A stretch of DNA of 64,000 nucleotides, taken from contig NZ_JAGGJU010000009.1 in NCBI RefSeq assembly GCF_017873095.1, positions 124,001 through 188,000 of the forward strand, in the 5' to 3' direction. Of this stretch, positions 17,763 to 29,461 are shown piece after piece. The DNA comes from Heterorhizobium halophytocola (GTDB taxonomy: Bacteria; Pseudomonadota; Alphaproteobacteria; Rhizobiales; Rhizobiaceae). The translations under genes were made by a program, and so were the position numbers. Position 1 is the stretch's first letter; every line of letters starts with the position of its first letter. The notes under the pieces were generated by a model. That model searched no databases. It was not told the origin of the DNA and saw only the letters and a program-made list of their open reading frames with translations.

Positions 17763-19816
17763 ATGCGCAAAGATTTCCTTGGAATCGATATTTCATCCAA
17801 GCTCAACTGCGAAGGCAGGTCTGCCCTTCTTCGCGGTATATCGATCGTTGCGCTGGCCTCTGCCTGCGCCGCCTCCGCCACACGCCCGAGCATAGCCGAG
17901 GAGACCAACGGGTTCTGGGAGCCGGGGACGCTTGGAGGTCTGTATTCCACCGCATACGGCGTGAACGCCGACGGAACGGTGTGGTAGGAAAAGCACAGCG
18001 GCAGGACGGCATCTTTCGTGCATTTCGCTGGACGCCTGAGGGTATGGAAGATCTGGGCTCGCTGAGCGGGGGTGATTCCTTTGCCTTCGGCACCAACATC
18101 GACGGCTCGGTGGTCGTCGGCGACGCAGGGACGGAAGACAGACACTTTCATGCATTTCGCTGGACAGAGGCGACCGGCATGGAGGATCTCGGGACTCTGG
18201 CCCAAAACGGCGGACACTCCGCTGCTCGGGCAGTCAACTCGGATGGCACCACCGTGGTGGGCTTCTCTGAGACAAGCGATGGGTTTACGCATGCTTTCCG
18301 CTGGACGGCCTCGGGCATGGAAGATCTCCAGGCCCTTGGTGGGAATTATTCATACGCTTACGGGGTGAGCGCCGATGGTTCCGTCGTGGTAGGGCAGGCC
18401 GCAACTGCTGGGGACAGCGTGAACCACGCGTTCCGCTGGACGAGCGCCACGAACATGATCGACCTCGGGACACTGGCGGGCAGTGAGGCCTATTCCTCAG
18501 CCTATGGTGTCAGCTCCGATGGCGGGACCGTTGTCGGCGAGTCCGAGACGGGCCAGGGCCATCTCCACGCTTTCCGCTGGACGGCCGCCACCGGCATGGC
18601 GGACCTCGGCACGCTCGGAGGATCTTTATCCTATGCCGAAGGCGTCAACGCAAATGGCAACGTGATCGTCGGATCGTCGTCCCAGCAAAATGGCGAAAGT
18701 CGCGCCTTTCGCTGGACCAACGCGACCGGCATGATCAGCGTCGAAGACTGGCTGCGCGCCAATGGCGTGACGGTGGACGTAGACTTCTCCCAGACGGCAA
18801 AGGGCGTCAGCGCTGACGGCAAGGTGATCGTCGGGGAGACGCAGAACCAGACAGCCTACATAGCTCGCGTCATGGACGATATCAGCGGCGTGATCGACGT
18901 CGACGAGTATACGCGCACGCTCGCCGCCAAGCCGAATGTCCAGCCCAGTCTGGATTATGCGGACATCACGATGAACGGCGCGCAAGGCGAGCCCATGCGC
19001 AACCTTCTTGCTGCGGGACAGCAGTCGTTCTCGATCACGGCGGATGGCGGTCGCACGAAGAGCGACAGCCTGGAGGGTGGCTTCGGCATCGCCGACATCA
19101 GCTACGCGATCGGTCTCGAAGGCGGAGCAACCGCCAGACTGTCGGCCGGTGGGCTCTACGCCAGACAGGATATCGCAACGGGCGGCGACATGATGCTGAA
19201 GGGCTTTCACGTGGCGCCCGAGGTCAGCCTTCCCGTCCTCGGCGATGTCTATGCAACGTTCGGCGGCTACTATTCTCGGGCCGGTCTCGACGTGAAGCGG
19301 GGTTATCTGAATGCAGGGAGCGCAGACAGCTCTCACGGTGATACCGATGTCGAGACCTGGGGCGCCAAGCTGCGGGTGGACTGGCACGACGTCTTTGCCT
19401 TGGATGACTGGTCGTTCACCCCCTATGCCAGCCTGACCTATGCGCATGCGAGCATGGATGCCTATACCGAAACGGGCGGTTCGTTCCCGGCGTCCTTCGC
19501 CGGTGTCCACGACCATGAAACGGTGGCGCGTCTCGGCCTCGATGCAGTCGGCAATGTTACGGAGCGTTTCAGGCTCACCGCGAAGCTGGAAGCGGACTAT
19601 CGTTTCGAGGATCGTACAGCCTCTACAGGTGGCCAGATACTCGGTCTCTCGGCCTTTGCTCTTCCGGGGCAGGAGATCGACCAGTTCTCGCTGCGTGCCG
19701 GCATCGGCGCCGAACTCGACACGGCAGGCGGTACAGCGTTTATCAGCCTCAATGCATCGGGCCTTCGCGACGATCCGTCCGTCTGGGTCAGGTCCGGCTG
19801 GAAGATAGCGTTCTAA
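17763..19816 (+). pseudogene. HAF-repeat autotransporter split by a single-base frameshift
   Basis: The 5' part (17763-17987) encodes a long signal peptide (IVALASACAASA core) and the first repeat, ending GVNADGTVW then TAG. One base earlier in frame (open 17981-19816) the repeats resume as VGKAQRQDG. The sequence acggtgtggtag lacks one G relative to the acggtggtggta expected for GTVVVG, so a one-base deletion near 17980 explains the break. The rest has about seven HAF-type repeats (patterns such as FRWT, MEDLG, GVSADGSVVVG) to about codon 260 of the open part. A roughly 280-residue C-terminal autotransporter beta-barrel follows, ending GWKIAF, as expected for outer-membrane insertion. Either a pseudogene, a phase-variable locus or a sequencing error. 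Confidence 0.8.
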
Positions 19817-19822
19817 CGCTGC

Positions 19823-19858
19823 GAGGGGCGTTCGCCGGAAGGCCGGCGAACGCCCCTC
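19823..19858. terminator. Strong bidirectional terminator hairpin
   Basis: A 16-bp perfect inverted repeat (gaggggcgttcgccgg and its complement) with a four-base loop aagg lies between the convergent autotransporter and aldo/keto reductase genes. There is no long T run, so it may act by stem strength alone. Confidence 0.7.
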
Positions 19859-19888
19859 ACTTTAGGGATGAGACCTTAGAGGCTGCAA

Positions 19889-20719
19889 TCAAAAGCTCGC
19901 GGTCATCGGGTCGGCACCCATGCGGGCGCTGGGGCTATCGAGTCCGTCCAGTGCGGCCATGTCTTCGGTCGACAGTTCGAAGCCGAAGACATCGAAATTT
20001 TCCGCGATACGGGCAGGGTTGGAGGATTTCGGGATGACCACCAGGCCGTTTTCGATATGCCAGCGGATGATCACCTGCGCCGGCGTGCGGCCGAGGCGCC
20101 TAGCGATCGACTGGATCGCCGCGTCCTGCATCAGCTTGCCCTGGCCGAGCGGCGACCAGGATTCGGTCAGGATCTTGTGGGCCTGATGGAAATCACGCGC
20201 CTGCTTCTGCTGGAAATCCGGATGCAGTTCGATCTGATTGATCACCGGGGTGACACCGGTTTCCGCGATGATCTTTTCCAGATGCTCGGGATAGAAGTTG
20301 GAGACGCCGACCGAGCGGATACGGCCTTCCTGCTGCAGCTTGATGAAGGCGCGCCAGGTGTCGACGAAGAGCCCCTTGGACGGCGCCGGCCAGTGGATCA
20401 GATAGAGATCGACATAATCGGTGCCGAGCCGTTTCAGGCTGGCGTCAAAGGCCTTCAGGGTCTGGTCGTATCCCTGCTCGGTGTTCCAGAGCTTGGTGGT
20501 GAGGAAGATCTCGTCGCGCGGCAGGCCGGACTGGCGGATGCCTTCGCCGACGCCCTCCTCGTTGTCATAGGCGGCCGCCGTGTCGATATGGCGATAGCCG
20601 GTGTCGATGGCGGTGCGGATGACGGCGGCCGCCTCGTCATTGGCGGTTTTCCAGACGCCGAGGCCGACCTGCGGGATGGCGTGGCCGTCATGAAAGGCAA
20701 GGCGCGGCTGATCGGACAT
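19889..20719 (-). CDS. Aldo/keto reductase (AKR5-like)
   Basis: A 276-residue NADPH-dependent TIM-barrel oxidoreductase. The catalytic tetrad is visible as Asp46, Tyr51, Lys76 and His109 (DTAAAYDNEEG, LTTKLWN, YLIHWP). The cofactor-binding segment IPKSSNPARI is near the C-terminus. It resembles 2,5-diketo-gluconate reductase/YafB-type enzymes; likely substrates are small aldehydes, ketones or methylglyoxal. The start at 20719 follows aaaggag; upstream extension of the frame lacks family similarity. It is a single gene downstream of, and on the same strand as, the L,D-transpeptidase-like gene. Confidence 0.9.
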   Translation of the reverse strand: MSDQPRLAFHDGHAIPQVGLGVWKTANDEAAAVIRTAIDTGYRHIDTAAAYDNEEGVGEGIRQSGLPRDEIFLTTKLWNTEQGYDQTLKAFDASLKRLGTDYVDLYLIHWPAPSKGLFVDTWRAFIKLQQEGRIRSVGVSNFYPEHLEKIIAETGVTPVINQIELHPDFQQKQARDFHQAHKILTESWSPLGQGKLMQDAAIQSIARRLGRTPAQVIIRWHIENGLVVIPKSSNPARIAENFDVFGFELSTEDMAALDGLDSPSARMGADPMTASF

Positions 20720-20811
20720 GGTGGTCTCCTTTGAAAATGCGGTCTGCAGGGGTGTCGTCCCTGACGAGCGGGTGTTCCCAAGGTAAGGCGTGGCGCAAAG
20801 ATGTGAAGGGG

Positions 20812-21360
20812 TCAGAGCACCGTCAATCGCGTGCCGCGGCGAAGGTGCGGCAGAAGACGGGCCATGTCGCGCGCGGCGATTGCCACGCAGCCTTCCGTCG
20901 GCGGATAGCCTGCTCTGGCGATGTGAAAGAAGATCGCCGAGCCGCAACCGCGGCGGCGTTCGGAGATGTTCCAGTCGAGCACGATGCAGACGTCGTAGAG
21001 CCGGTCGGCGCGCTTCAGCTTTTCATGACCGGCAGCAAAGGGGGCGGAGACGGGACGGTTATAGGCCGGATGGCGGGGATCGTCGCACCAGAGCATGTCG
21101 GCGCGGATGCGCTTGAGCGCGAGCGGCGAGGGAAGAAAGAGCGGCCGCTCGCCGCGCCGGTAGCCCGACAGGACCGGCATGCTGGCGCGCGGCGTCGCAC
21201 CGTCGCCCTCGCGCTTGGCGCTGGTGATGCCGGAGCGACCAAGAGCCGTCTGGAACCGCAGGGAGCCGAAGGCGAGGATGCCGCGGCGATGGTCGCGCGG
21301 GGCCGGCCGGACGACGAGAACGAGCGGACGGCGCTCCGGTTTTGCGCGCTTTGGCGGCAT
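20812..21360 (-). CDS. L,D-transpeptidase (YkuD-domain) family protein
   Basis: About 182 residues from the ATG at 21360 (an in-frame ATG at 21411 adds 17). The YkuD catalytic core is visible as FFHIARAGYPPTEGCVAI, with His146 and the nucleophile Cys158, preceded by YDVCIVLDWN. Such enzymes make 3-3 cross-links in peptidoglycan or attach proteins to it. Rhizobiales rely heavily on L,D-transpeptidases. No clear signal peptide is seen with either start, which is unusual for a periplasmic enzyme; this family of short YkuD proteins (L,D-peptidoglycan transpeptidase YkuD-like) often lacks one. Confidence 0.75.
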   Translation of the reverse strand: MPPKRAKPERRPLVLVVRPAPRDHRRGILAFGSLRFQTALGRSGITSAKREGDGATPRASMPVLSGYRRGERPLFLPSPLALKRIRADMLWCDDPRHPAYNRPVSAPFAAGHEKLKRADRLYDVCIVLDWNISERRRGCGSAIFFHIARAGYPPTEGCVAIAARDMARLLPHLRRGTRLTVL

Positions 21361-21508
21361 GGGTCTCACGAGATTTTGCTTTGCCTGTGAATTTGAGTGT
21401 ATCCATAGCAACGGATTGAGAGCAATACGCTATTGTGTTCCCCACGCGTCGGCAGGTCCGGTCACGACCGGGCGGCGGATCTGTGAGCCGGACCATAGGA
21501 GACGAACG

Positions 21509-22192
21509 ATGAACGCGCGCACCATTCTCCTTGTCGATGACGACGAAGATCTTCGCGAAACCCTGGTCGAGCAGCTGTCGCTGTATGACGAATTTGTCCT
21601 CAGCCAGGAGGCGACCGCGACCAAGGCGATCCAGGCGGTTCGCGGCGACCAGGTCGATCTGCTGATCATGGATGTCGGCCTGCCGGACATGGACGGCCGC
21701 GAGGCCGTGAAGCTGATCCGCAAGGGCGGCTTCAAGAGCCCGATCATCATGCTGACCGGGCACGACACCGATTCGGACACCATCCTCGGGCTGGAGGCCG
21801 GGGCCAACGACTATGTGACGAAGCCGTTCCGCTTTGCCGTACTGCTGGCGCGTATCCGTGCCCAGTTGCGCCAGCACGAGAACAGCGAGGACGCCACCTT
21901 CAGCGTCGGCCCCTATCTGTTCAAGCCGAGCCAGAAGCTGCTGACGACCGATGAGGGCAAGAAGATCCGGCTGACCGAAAAGGAAGCGGCGATCATCCGC
22001 TACCTCTACCGGGCCGAGCAGAAGGTGGTGACCCGCGACGTGCTGCTGGAAGAGGTCTGGGGCTATAATTCGGGTGTCACCACCCATACGCTGGAAACCC
22101 ATGTCTACCGCCTCCGGCAGAAGATCGAGCGCGATCCGTCGCGCGCCGAGATCCTGGTGACGGAAAACGGCGGCTACAAGATCATTCCGTAA
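21509..22192 (+). CDS. OmpR-family response regulator (CenR/OtpR-like)
   Basis: A 227-residue two-component regulator. The receiver domain has the acidic pocket DDDED (10-14), phospho-acceptor Asp55 (LLIMDVGLPDMDG), Thr83 and Lys105 (VTKPF). The C-terminal winged helix contains LTEKEAAIIRYLYRAEQKVV and THTLETHVYRLRQKIERDPS. Overall sequence recalls rhizobial CenR/Brucella OtpR cell-envelope regulators, judged from memory. No histidine kinase gene adjoins it, so its partner is encoded elsewhere. Start 21509 is preceded by ataggag. The cNMP-binding gene follows 12 bp later and is probably co-transcribed. Confidence 0.88.
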   Translation: MNARTILLVDDDEDLRETLVEQLSLYDEFVLSQEATATKAIQAVRGDQVDLLIMDVGLPDMDGREAVKLIRKGGFKSPIIMLTGHDTDSDTILGLEAGANDYVTKPFRFAVLLARIRAQLRQHENSEDATFSVGPYLFKPSQKLLTTDEGKKIRLTEKEAAIIRYLYRAEQKVVTRDVLLEEVWGYNSGVTTHTLETHVYRLRQKIERDPSRAEILVTENGGYKIIP

Positions 22193-22204
22193 GAGGTTTG
22201 CCGC

Positions 22205-22660
22205 ATGGCGCTGAAAGACGACATAGCCGTGCTGGCAAGGGTGCCGCTGTTCGAGGCGTTCGACGAGGAGCAGCTGCGCCTGGTGGCCTTCAGCTCCGAG
22301 CACAAGCGGCTGGCGGCGGGCGATGTCCTGTTCGAGGAACATGCGCCGGCCGAAAGCGCCTATGTGGTGCTGCGCGGCGTCGTGGAACTGTCGAATACCG
22401 GCCGCGACGGACAAAGCCGGCCGGTATCCGCCGTCGATGACGGCACGATGCTGTCGGAACTGGCGCTGGTGACCGCGGTCGAGCGCAAATATACGGCTGT
22501 TGCGCGGGGTGAGCTTGAGGTGCTGCGCATCACGCGCGCCAGCTTTCACCGCCTGATCGAGGAATATCCGTCGATGGCGCGTCAGGTGGAGGACCGCATC
22601 CGCGCCGCCCTTTCCAGCCTTGCCAAGCGCGCCGGCGCGATGGAGCACAAGTTCCGATAG
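22205..22660 (+). CDS. Stand-alone cyclic nucleotide-binding domain protein
   Basis: A 151-residue protein made of one Crp/Fnr-type cNMP-binding beta-roll (about 12-130: PLFEAFDEEQLRLVAFSSEH, GDVLFEEHAPAESAYVVLRG, DGTMLSELALV) and a C-terminal helix. There is no helix-turn-helix, so it is not a typical transcription factor. The phosphate-binding cassette is not canonical (the usual RSAT-type Arg is replaced by a VERKYTAVA stretch), so cyclic nucleotide binding is uncertain. Its position 12 bp behind the response regulator suggests a shared operon and perhaps a modulating role. Confidence 0.8.
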   Translation: MALKDDIAVLARVPLFEAFDEEQLRLVAFSSEHKRLAAGDVLFEEHAPAESAYVVLRGVVELSNTGRDGQSRPVSAVDDGTMLSELALVTAVERKYTAVARGELEVLRITRASFHRLIEEYPSMARQVEDRIRAALSSLAKRAGAMEHKFR

Positions 22661-22690
22661 CCGGCGATAGATCGCCGGCTATCTTGTTTT
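22656..22690 (+). terminator. Rho-independent terminator after the cNMP-binding gene
   Basis: A long inverted repeat (gatagccggcgat and complement) starts inside the stop codon region and is followed by cttgttttt. It separates the regulator operon from convergent xthA and may act on both. Confidence 0.85.
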
Positions 22691-23494
22691 TCAAAGGTCG
22701 AAATGGGCGGTGACGGGCACGTGATCGGAGGGTTTCTCCCAACCGCGGGCCTCCTTCAGGATGTCGATGCGCTGAAGACGGGGCCCGAGATCCGGCGATG
22801 ACCAGATATGGTCGAGGCGGCGGCCGCGGTTGGCCGCGGCCCAGTCCTTGGCCCGGTAGCTCCACCAGGTATAGATCTTCTCGGCCGGGTCGACGCCCTG
22901 GCGCATCAGGTCGAGCCAGTTGCCGGCCTCGATGATCTGCCGCATGCCCTCGGTCTCGACCGGGGTGTGGCTGACGACCTTGAGCATCTGCTTGTGCGAC
23001 CAGACGTCGTTTTCCATCGGCGCGATGTTGAGATCGCCGACCAGGATCGAGGAGGTGCCGGGCTCCGCGTCCGAACGCAGCGCCTGCATTTCCGCGATGA
23101 AATCGAGCTTGTGGCCGAATTTCGGATTGATCTCGCGCTTCGGCTCGTCGCCGCCGGCCGGCACGTAGAAATTATGCAGGCGGATGCGCCGGCCGCCATG
23201 CTCGAACAGGCCCGAGACATGCCGGGCATCGCCGATGCCGCAATAGTCCTGTCGGTGATCTTCGCTGAGCGGGATCTTCGAGACGATCGCCACCCCGTGA
23301 TAGCCCTTCTGGCCGTGCAGCAGGATATGGTCGTAGCCGAGCGCCCGTAGCGGCTCATAGGGAAACTGCTCGTCGAGGCACTTGATCTCCTGCAGGCAGA
23401 GAATGTCGGGACGGGCGAGATTGAGGAACTGCTCGACGATCGGCAGGCGCAGGCGCACCGAATTGATGTTCCAGGTGGAGATCGAAAGTGCCAT
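22691..23494 (-). CDS. xthA: Exodeoxyribonuclease III
   Basis: A 267-residue AP endonuclease/3'-exonuclease of base-excision repair. The exonuclease-endonuclease-phosphatase motifs are in order: ISTWNINSVRLRL, CLQEIK (metal Glu), GYHGVAIVSK, LVGDLNIAP (Asp/Asn pair), RRLDHIW and the C-terminal SDHVPVTAHF (catalytic His). The start at 23494 gives the family N-terminus MALSISTWNINS. It is the last gene of an ftsK, lolA-like, xthA run on the minus strand, though gaps of about 230 bp leave room for internal promoters. Confidence 0.95.
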   Translation of the reverse strand: MALSISTWNINSVRLRLPIVEQFLNLARPDILCLQEIKCLDEQFPYEPLRALGYDHILLHGQKGYHGVAIVSKIPLSEDHRQDYCGIGDARHVSGLFEHGGRRIRLHNFYVPAGGDEPKREINPKFGHKLDFIAEMQALRSDAEPGTSSILVGDLNIAPMENDVWSHKQMLKVVSHTPVETEGMRQIIEAGNWLDLMRQGVDPAEKIYTWWSYRAKDWAAANRGRRLDHIWSSPDLGPRLQRIDILKEARGWEKPSDHVPVTAHFDL

Positions 23495-23724
23495 GGGCCG
23501 GTCCTGCGCGTGCGAGGCGTGTCCCGGCGGGCCGAGCCTCGATGAAAGGCGGCAGACCACGGGACAACGCCTGTCCGTTGAAGTTCCCGCGGCTATGGCA
23601 TGGGGCAGATATATGGCCGGCGCCCGGGCGGCGCGAGCTTAGACCAGGGCAGGCCCCGAAGGCCAGCGCAGCCGATGCTTTCTCCCAAGGCTTCTGCCCC
23701 GGGAGCATGGCCGGGCGCGACGCG

Positions 23725-24375
23725 TCAGATCTTGCGGACCTGGTCGTAGGGGACCTGGAACACCCGTTCGTCGAAATTGACGCCGGTCTTGACGTTGAGG
23801 ATCATCACCGTGGTGTCCTTGTTCTGCGGATCGGTGATCGTCCACTGGCGCAGGTCGTAGGTCTTCGGGTCGAACATCATGGTGATCAGCGCATCGCCGA
23901 AGATGCTGCGGTCGCCGAGCACGATCGTCGTCAGGTCGTCCTCTTCCTTGACGCTGCGCACCTTGTCGTTGCTGAGATCGATATGATCGGCCAGCAGCAG
24001 GCTGAGCGGTGTCTTCGACAGAGGATAGATGTCCCAGGTCTTCAGCTTCATGTTGCCGATCACGACATTGCGCCCATCGGAGATGACGCGCATCGGCGAC
24101 GGCTGCTCGTAGTTGAAGCGCAGCTTGCCGGGGCGCTCGATATAGAACTTGCCGCCGGTCTGTTCGCCGCGCGGGCCAAACTGGACGAAATCGCCCATCA
24201 TCGTCTTGACCGAAGAGAAGTGGTTGGCGATCTCCTGGGCCGCATCGGAGGCGGCCAGCACGCTCATCGGCCGCAGAAGCATGCCGAGCCCGATCGCCGC
24301 GGCACCCGTCACCAGCGCACGGCGGGTGAGGCCGGACAGGGCGATTTCGGGCTTGAGCGGGGTGTCGTGGCGCAT
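23725..24375 (-). CDS. LolA-like outer-membrane lipoprotein carrier family protein
   Basis: A 216-residue periplasmic protein of the LolA fold, expected to shuttle lipoproteins to the outer membrane. The N-terminus carries LTRRALVTGAAAIGLGMLL, a long hydrophobic leader whose RR pair suggests Tat export, ending near SVLA. The mature part has MGDFVQFGPRGEQTGGKFYI, RPGKLRFNYEQPSPMRVISD and DVYPL-like WDIYPLSKTPLSLLL, as in LolA. Start 24375 follows gaaggagac. It lies between ftsK and xthA, a common rhizobial order. Confidence 0.87.
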   Translation of the reverse strand: MRHDTPLKPEIALSGLTRRALVTGAAAIGLGMLLRPMSVLAASDAAQEIANHFSSVKTMMGDFVQFGPRGEQTGGKFYIERPGKLRFNYEQPSPMRVISDGRNVVIGNMKLKTWDIYPLSKTPLSLLLADHIDLSNDKVRSVKEEDDLTTIVLGDRSIFGDALITMMFDPKTYDLRQWTITDPQNKDTTVMILNVKTGVNFDERVFQVPYDQVRKI

Positions 24376-24604
24376 GGGTGTCTCCTTCAATTCGCCTTCA
24401 ATGACCGACAAACGCGGCGTCTTCGTGGCCGCGATACGGTCGTCATCTCAACTCTATTTGATCGCCTGCAGCATGCTGTGGCCCGTCAGAGCGGCATGAT
24501 CCTGTTTCAAGCAAAGTGGTATCTGCGGGCGACGCGTCAAGAGCAAGGCTAGGCGCAAAAGCTTGCGCGGCGCCTGTCGCGGCGGTTTCAGGCGCCGCCG
24601 CGGC

Positions 24605-27247
<2,643 letters not shown>

Positions 27248-27326
27248 TCTTATCCTCTTGCCGCTTGCTCTTTAAGTTGCGGAAGCGCCGGCTGTAACGG
27301 CGGAACGGGGCCGAACCTTGTCGGGC

Positions 27327-27361
27327 ATTATAGGATCGTTAGGGTTAAAGCCTCATTAACC
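27327..27361 (-). promoter_or_regulatory. Putative CtrA-activated promoter of ftsK
   Basis: On the minus strand the hexamer TATAAT occupies 27332-27327. A near-palindromic TTAA-N7-TTAAC element (27345-27360, TTAA at 27345-27348 and 27356-27359) sits 12 bases upstream of it. This places the CtrA consensus over the -35 region, as in known CtrA-activated promoters. The gap to the ftsK ATG is about 80 bases. Binding is inferred from motif and position. Confidence 0.65.
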
Positions 27362-27413
27362 AGCCGGTGTTGCAAGATTGCCGGGCGCGACGTCGGGCGG
27401 CGGCGGCCGGATA

Positions 27414-27448
27414 GCAAAAAAAGCCCGGGCGCGAGGGCCCGGGCTTTT
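27414..27448 (-). terminator. Rho-independent terminator of amtB
   Basis: The arms aagcccgggc and gcccgggctt enclose gcgagg. On the minus strand the hairpin is followed by a run of seven T. It starts about 56 bases after the amtB stop and separates it from the ftsK promoter. Confidence 0.9.
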
Positions 27449-27504
27449 CGATCGGTGGAAGAGGCGAGCGGCGCTGCCGGATGGTCCGGCAGCGCTGTTC
27501 GATC

Positions 27505-28872
27505 TCAGGAGTGGTAAGCGGCTTCGCCGTGCGAGGCGAGGTCGAGGCCTTCGCGCTCGGCTTCGACCGGGGCACGCAGGCCGACGATCAGGTCGGTGAC
27601 CTTGTAGAGGATCAGGGAACCGATACCGCACCACAGGATGGTGACGATGACCGCTTCGAGCTGCACCAGGAACTGGCCGCCCATCGTGACGCCGTCGGCA
27701 TAGCCGATGCCGCCGAGCGACGAGGAGGCGAAGATGCCGGTGGCCAGCGCGCCGAAGAAGCCGCCGACGCCGTGAACGCCGAAGACGTCCGCGGTGTCGT
27801 CATAGCCGAACTTGTTCTTCACCACGGAGACGAAGAAGTAGCAGAGCGGCGAGACGAGCAGACCCATGATGATCGCGCCCATCGGGCCGGCAATGCCGGC
27901 AGCGGGCGTGATGGCAACGAGGCCGGCGATCATGCCCGAGGCGGCGCCGAGCATCGAGGCCTTGCCGCGGGTGAAGGTTTCGACGATCGACCAGGACACG
28001 ACGGCAGCGGCCGTGGCGAGGAAGGTGTTGACGGTTGCCAGCATCGCACCGCCGGAGGCTTCCAGGTTGGAACCGGCGTTGAAGCCGAACCAGCCGACCC
28101 ACAGCAGGGCGGCGCCGACCAGCGTCAGGGTCATCGAGTGCGGCGCCATCATGTCCTTGCCGTAGCCGGTACGCTTGCCGACCATGATGCAGCCGATCAG
28201 ACCGGCAACACCGGCGTTGATGTGAACGACCGTACCGCCGGCGAAGTCGAGCGCGCCCCAGCCGAACAGAAGGCCGGATGCGTCCCAGACCATGTGGGCG
28301 ATCGGGAAGTAGACGAAGGTGACCCACAGGGCGCAGAACAGGACGACGGCGGAGAACTTGATGCGTTCCGCGAAGGCGCCGATGATCAGGGCCGGAGTGA
28401 TGGCGGCAAAGGTCATCTGGAACAGGAAGAAGATGTATTCCGGAATGACGGCGTCGGAGAAGGTGGCCGCCGTGCCTTCCGGCGTCATGCCCGCCATGAA
28501 CAGCTTGGCCGTGCCACCCCAGAAGGCGTTGGTGCCGCCGCCGAAGGCGAAGGAATAGCCGTAGACGGCCCAGATCAGCATGACGACGCAGGCAACCATG
28601 GTGACCTGCATCAGCACGGACAGCATGTTCTTGGCGCGAACCAGACCGCCGTAGAACAGCGCAAGGCCCGGCAGGATCATCAGCAGAACAAGCAGGGTGC
28701 AGATGAACATGAAGGCGGTGTCGCCCTTGTCTGCCACCGGAGCGGCGGCAGCAGCGGCGTCAGCGGCTGCCGGAGCAGCAGCGTCCTGGGCGAAGGCGAC
28801 GGCCGGGGCCAGAAGCGCGGCGCCGGTGGCGCCGATGCGCCCGAGCGCAGATGAAAACTTGGTCAAAGACAT
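27505..28872 (-). CDS. amtB: Ammonium transporter
   Basis: A trimeric inner-membrane ammonium channel. The 455-residue precursor has an N-terminal signal region and an Ala-rich spacer (about 1-45), then about eleven TM helices. Conserved pieces are FMFICTLLVLLMILPGLALF, GWGALDFAGGTVVHINAGVA (pore His) and GVHGVGGFFGAL (second pore His). It lies 27 bp after glnK on the same strand, the standard glnK-amtB operon, in which GlnK plugs AmtB when nitrogen is plentiful. Expression is expected from the sigma-54 promoter upstream of glnK. Confidence 0.96.
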   Translation of the reverse strand: MSLTKFSSALGRIGATGAALLAPAVAFAQDAAAPAAADAAAAAAPVADKGDTAFMFICTLLVLLMILPGLALFYGGLVRAKNMLSVLMQVTMVACVVMLIWAVYGYSFAFGGGTNAFWGGTAKLFMAGMTPEGTAATFSDAVIPEYIFFLFQMTFAAITPALIIGAFAERIKFSAVVLFCALWVTFVYFPIAHMVWDASGLLFGWGALDFAGGTVVHINAGVAGLIGCIMVGKRTGYGKDMMAPHSMTLTLVGAALLWVGWFGFNAGSNLEASGGAMLATVNTFLATAAAVVSWSIVETFTRGKASMLGAASGMIAGLVAITPAAGIAGPMGAIIMGLLVSPLCYFFVSVVKNKFGYDDTADVFGVHGVGGFFGALATGIFASSSLGGIGYADGVTMGGQFLVQLEAVIVTILWCGIGSLILYKVTDLIVGLRAPVEAEREGLDLASHGEAAYHS

Positions 28873-28899
28873 TTAAAACAACTCCCCTTACAGCCGTTC

Positions 28900-29319
<420 letters not shown>

Positions 29320-29322
29320 CTA

Positions 29323-29340
29323 TTCAAGGGGCGTGCCAGT
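29323..29340 (-). promoter_or_regulatory. Sigma-54 promoter of glnK-amtB
   Basis: Read on the minus strand the sequence is ACTGGCACG-CCCC-TTGAA, matching the RpoN -24/-12 consensus TGGCACG-N4-TTGCA with one mismatch at the -12 element. It ends about 85 bases before the glnK ATG. An imperfect dyad tgcgcc/gtgtgca at 29421-29439 may be an NtrC site, but its spacing is two bases too long. Confidence 0.75.
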
Positions 29341-29461
29341 TTCGAAACAAACGATTAAGTTATTGAAAAGTAAAGGAACTTAAATTGCCGGGCAAGAAAG
29401 AGGCAAATGATTGGCAGTTATGCGCCGAAAATGTGTGCAGTTTTTCAAAAACGCCTAAAAA

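Noticed and set aside
29421-29439. NtrC binding site upstream of glnK
   Set aside because: The half-sites tgcgc and gtgca are spaced nine bases apart rather than seven, so I do not list it as a feature.
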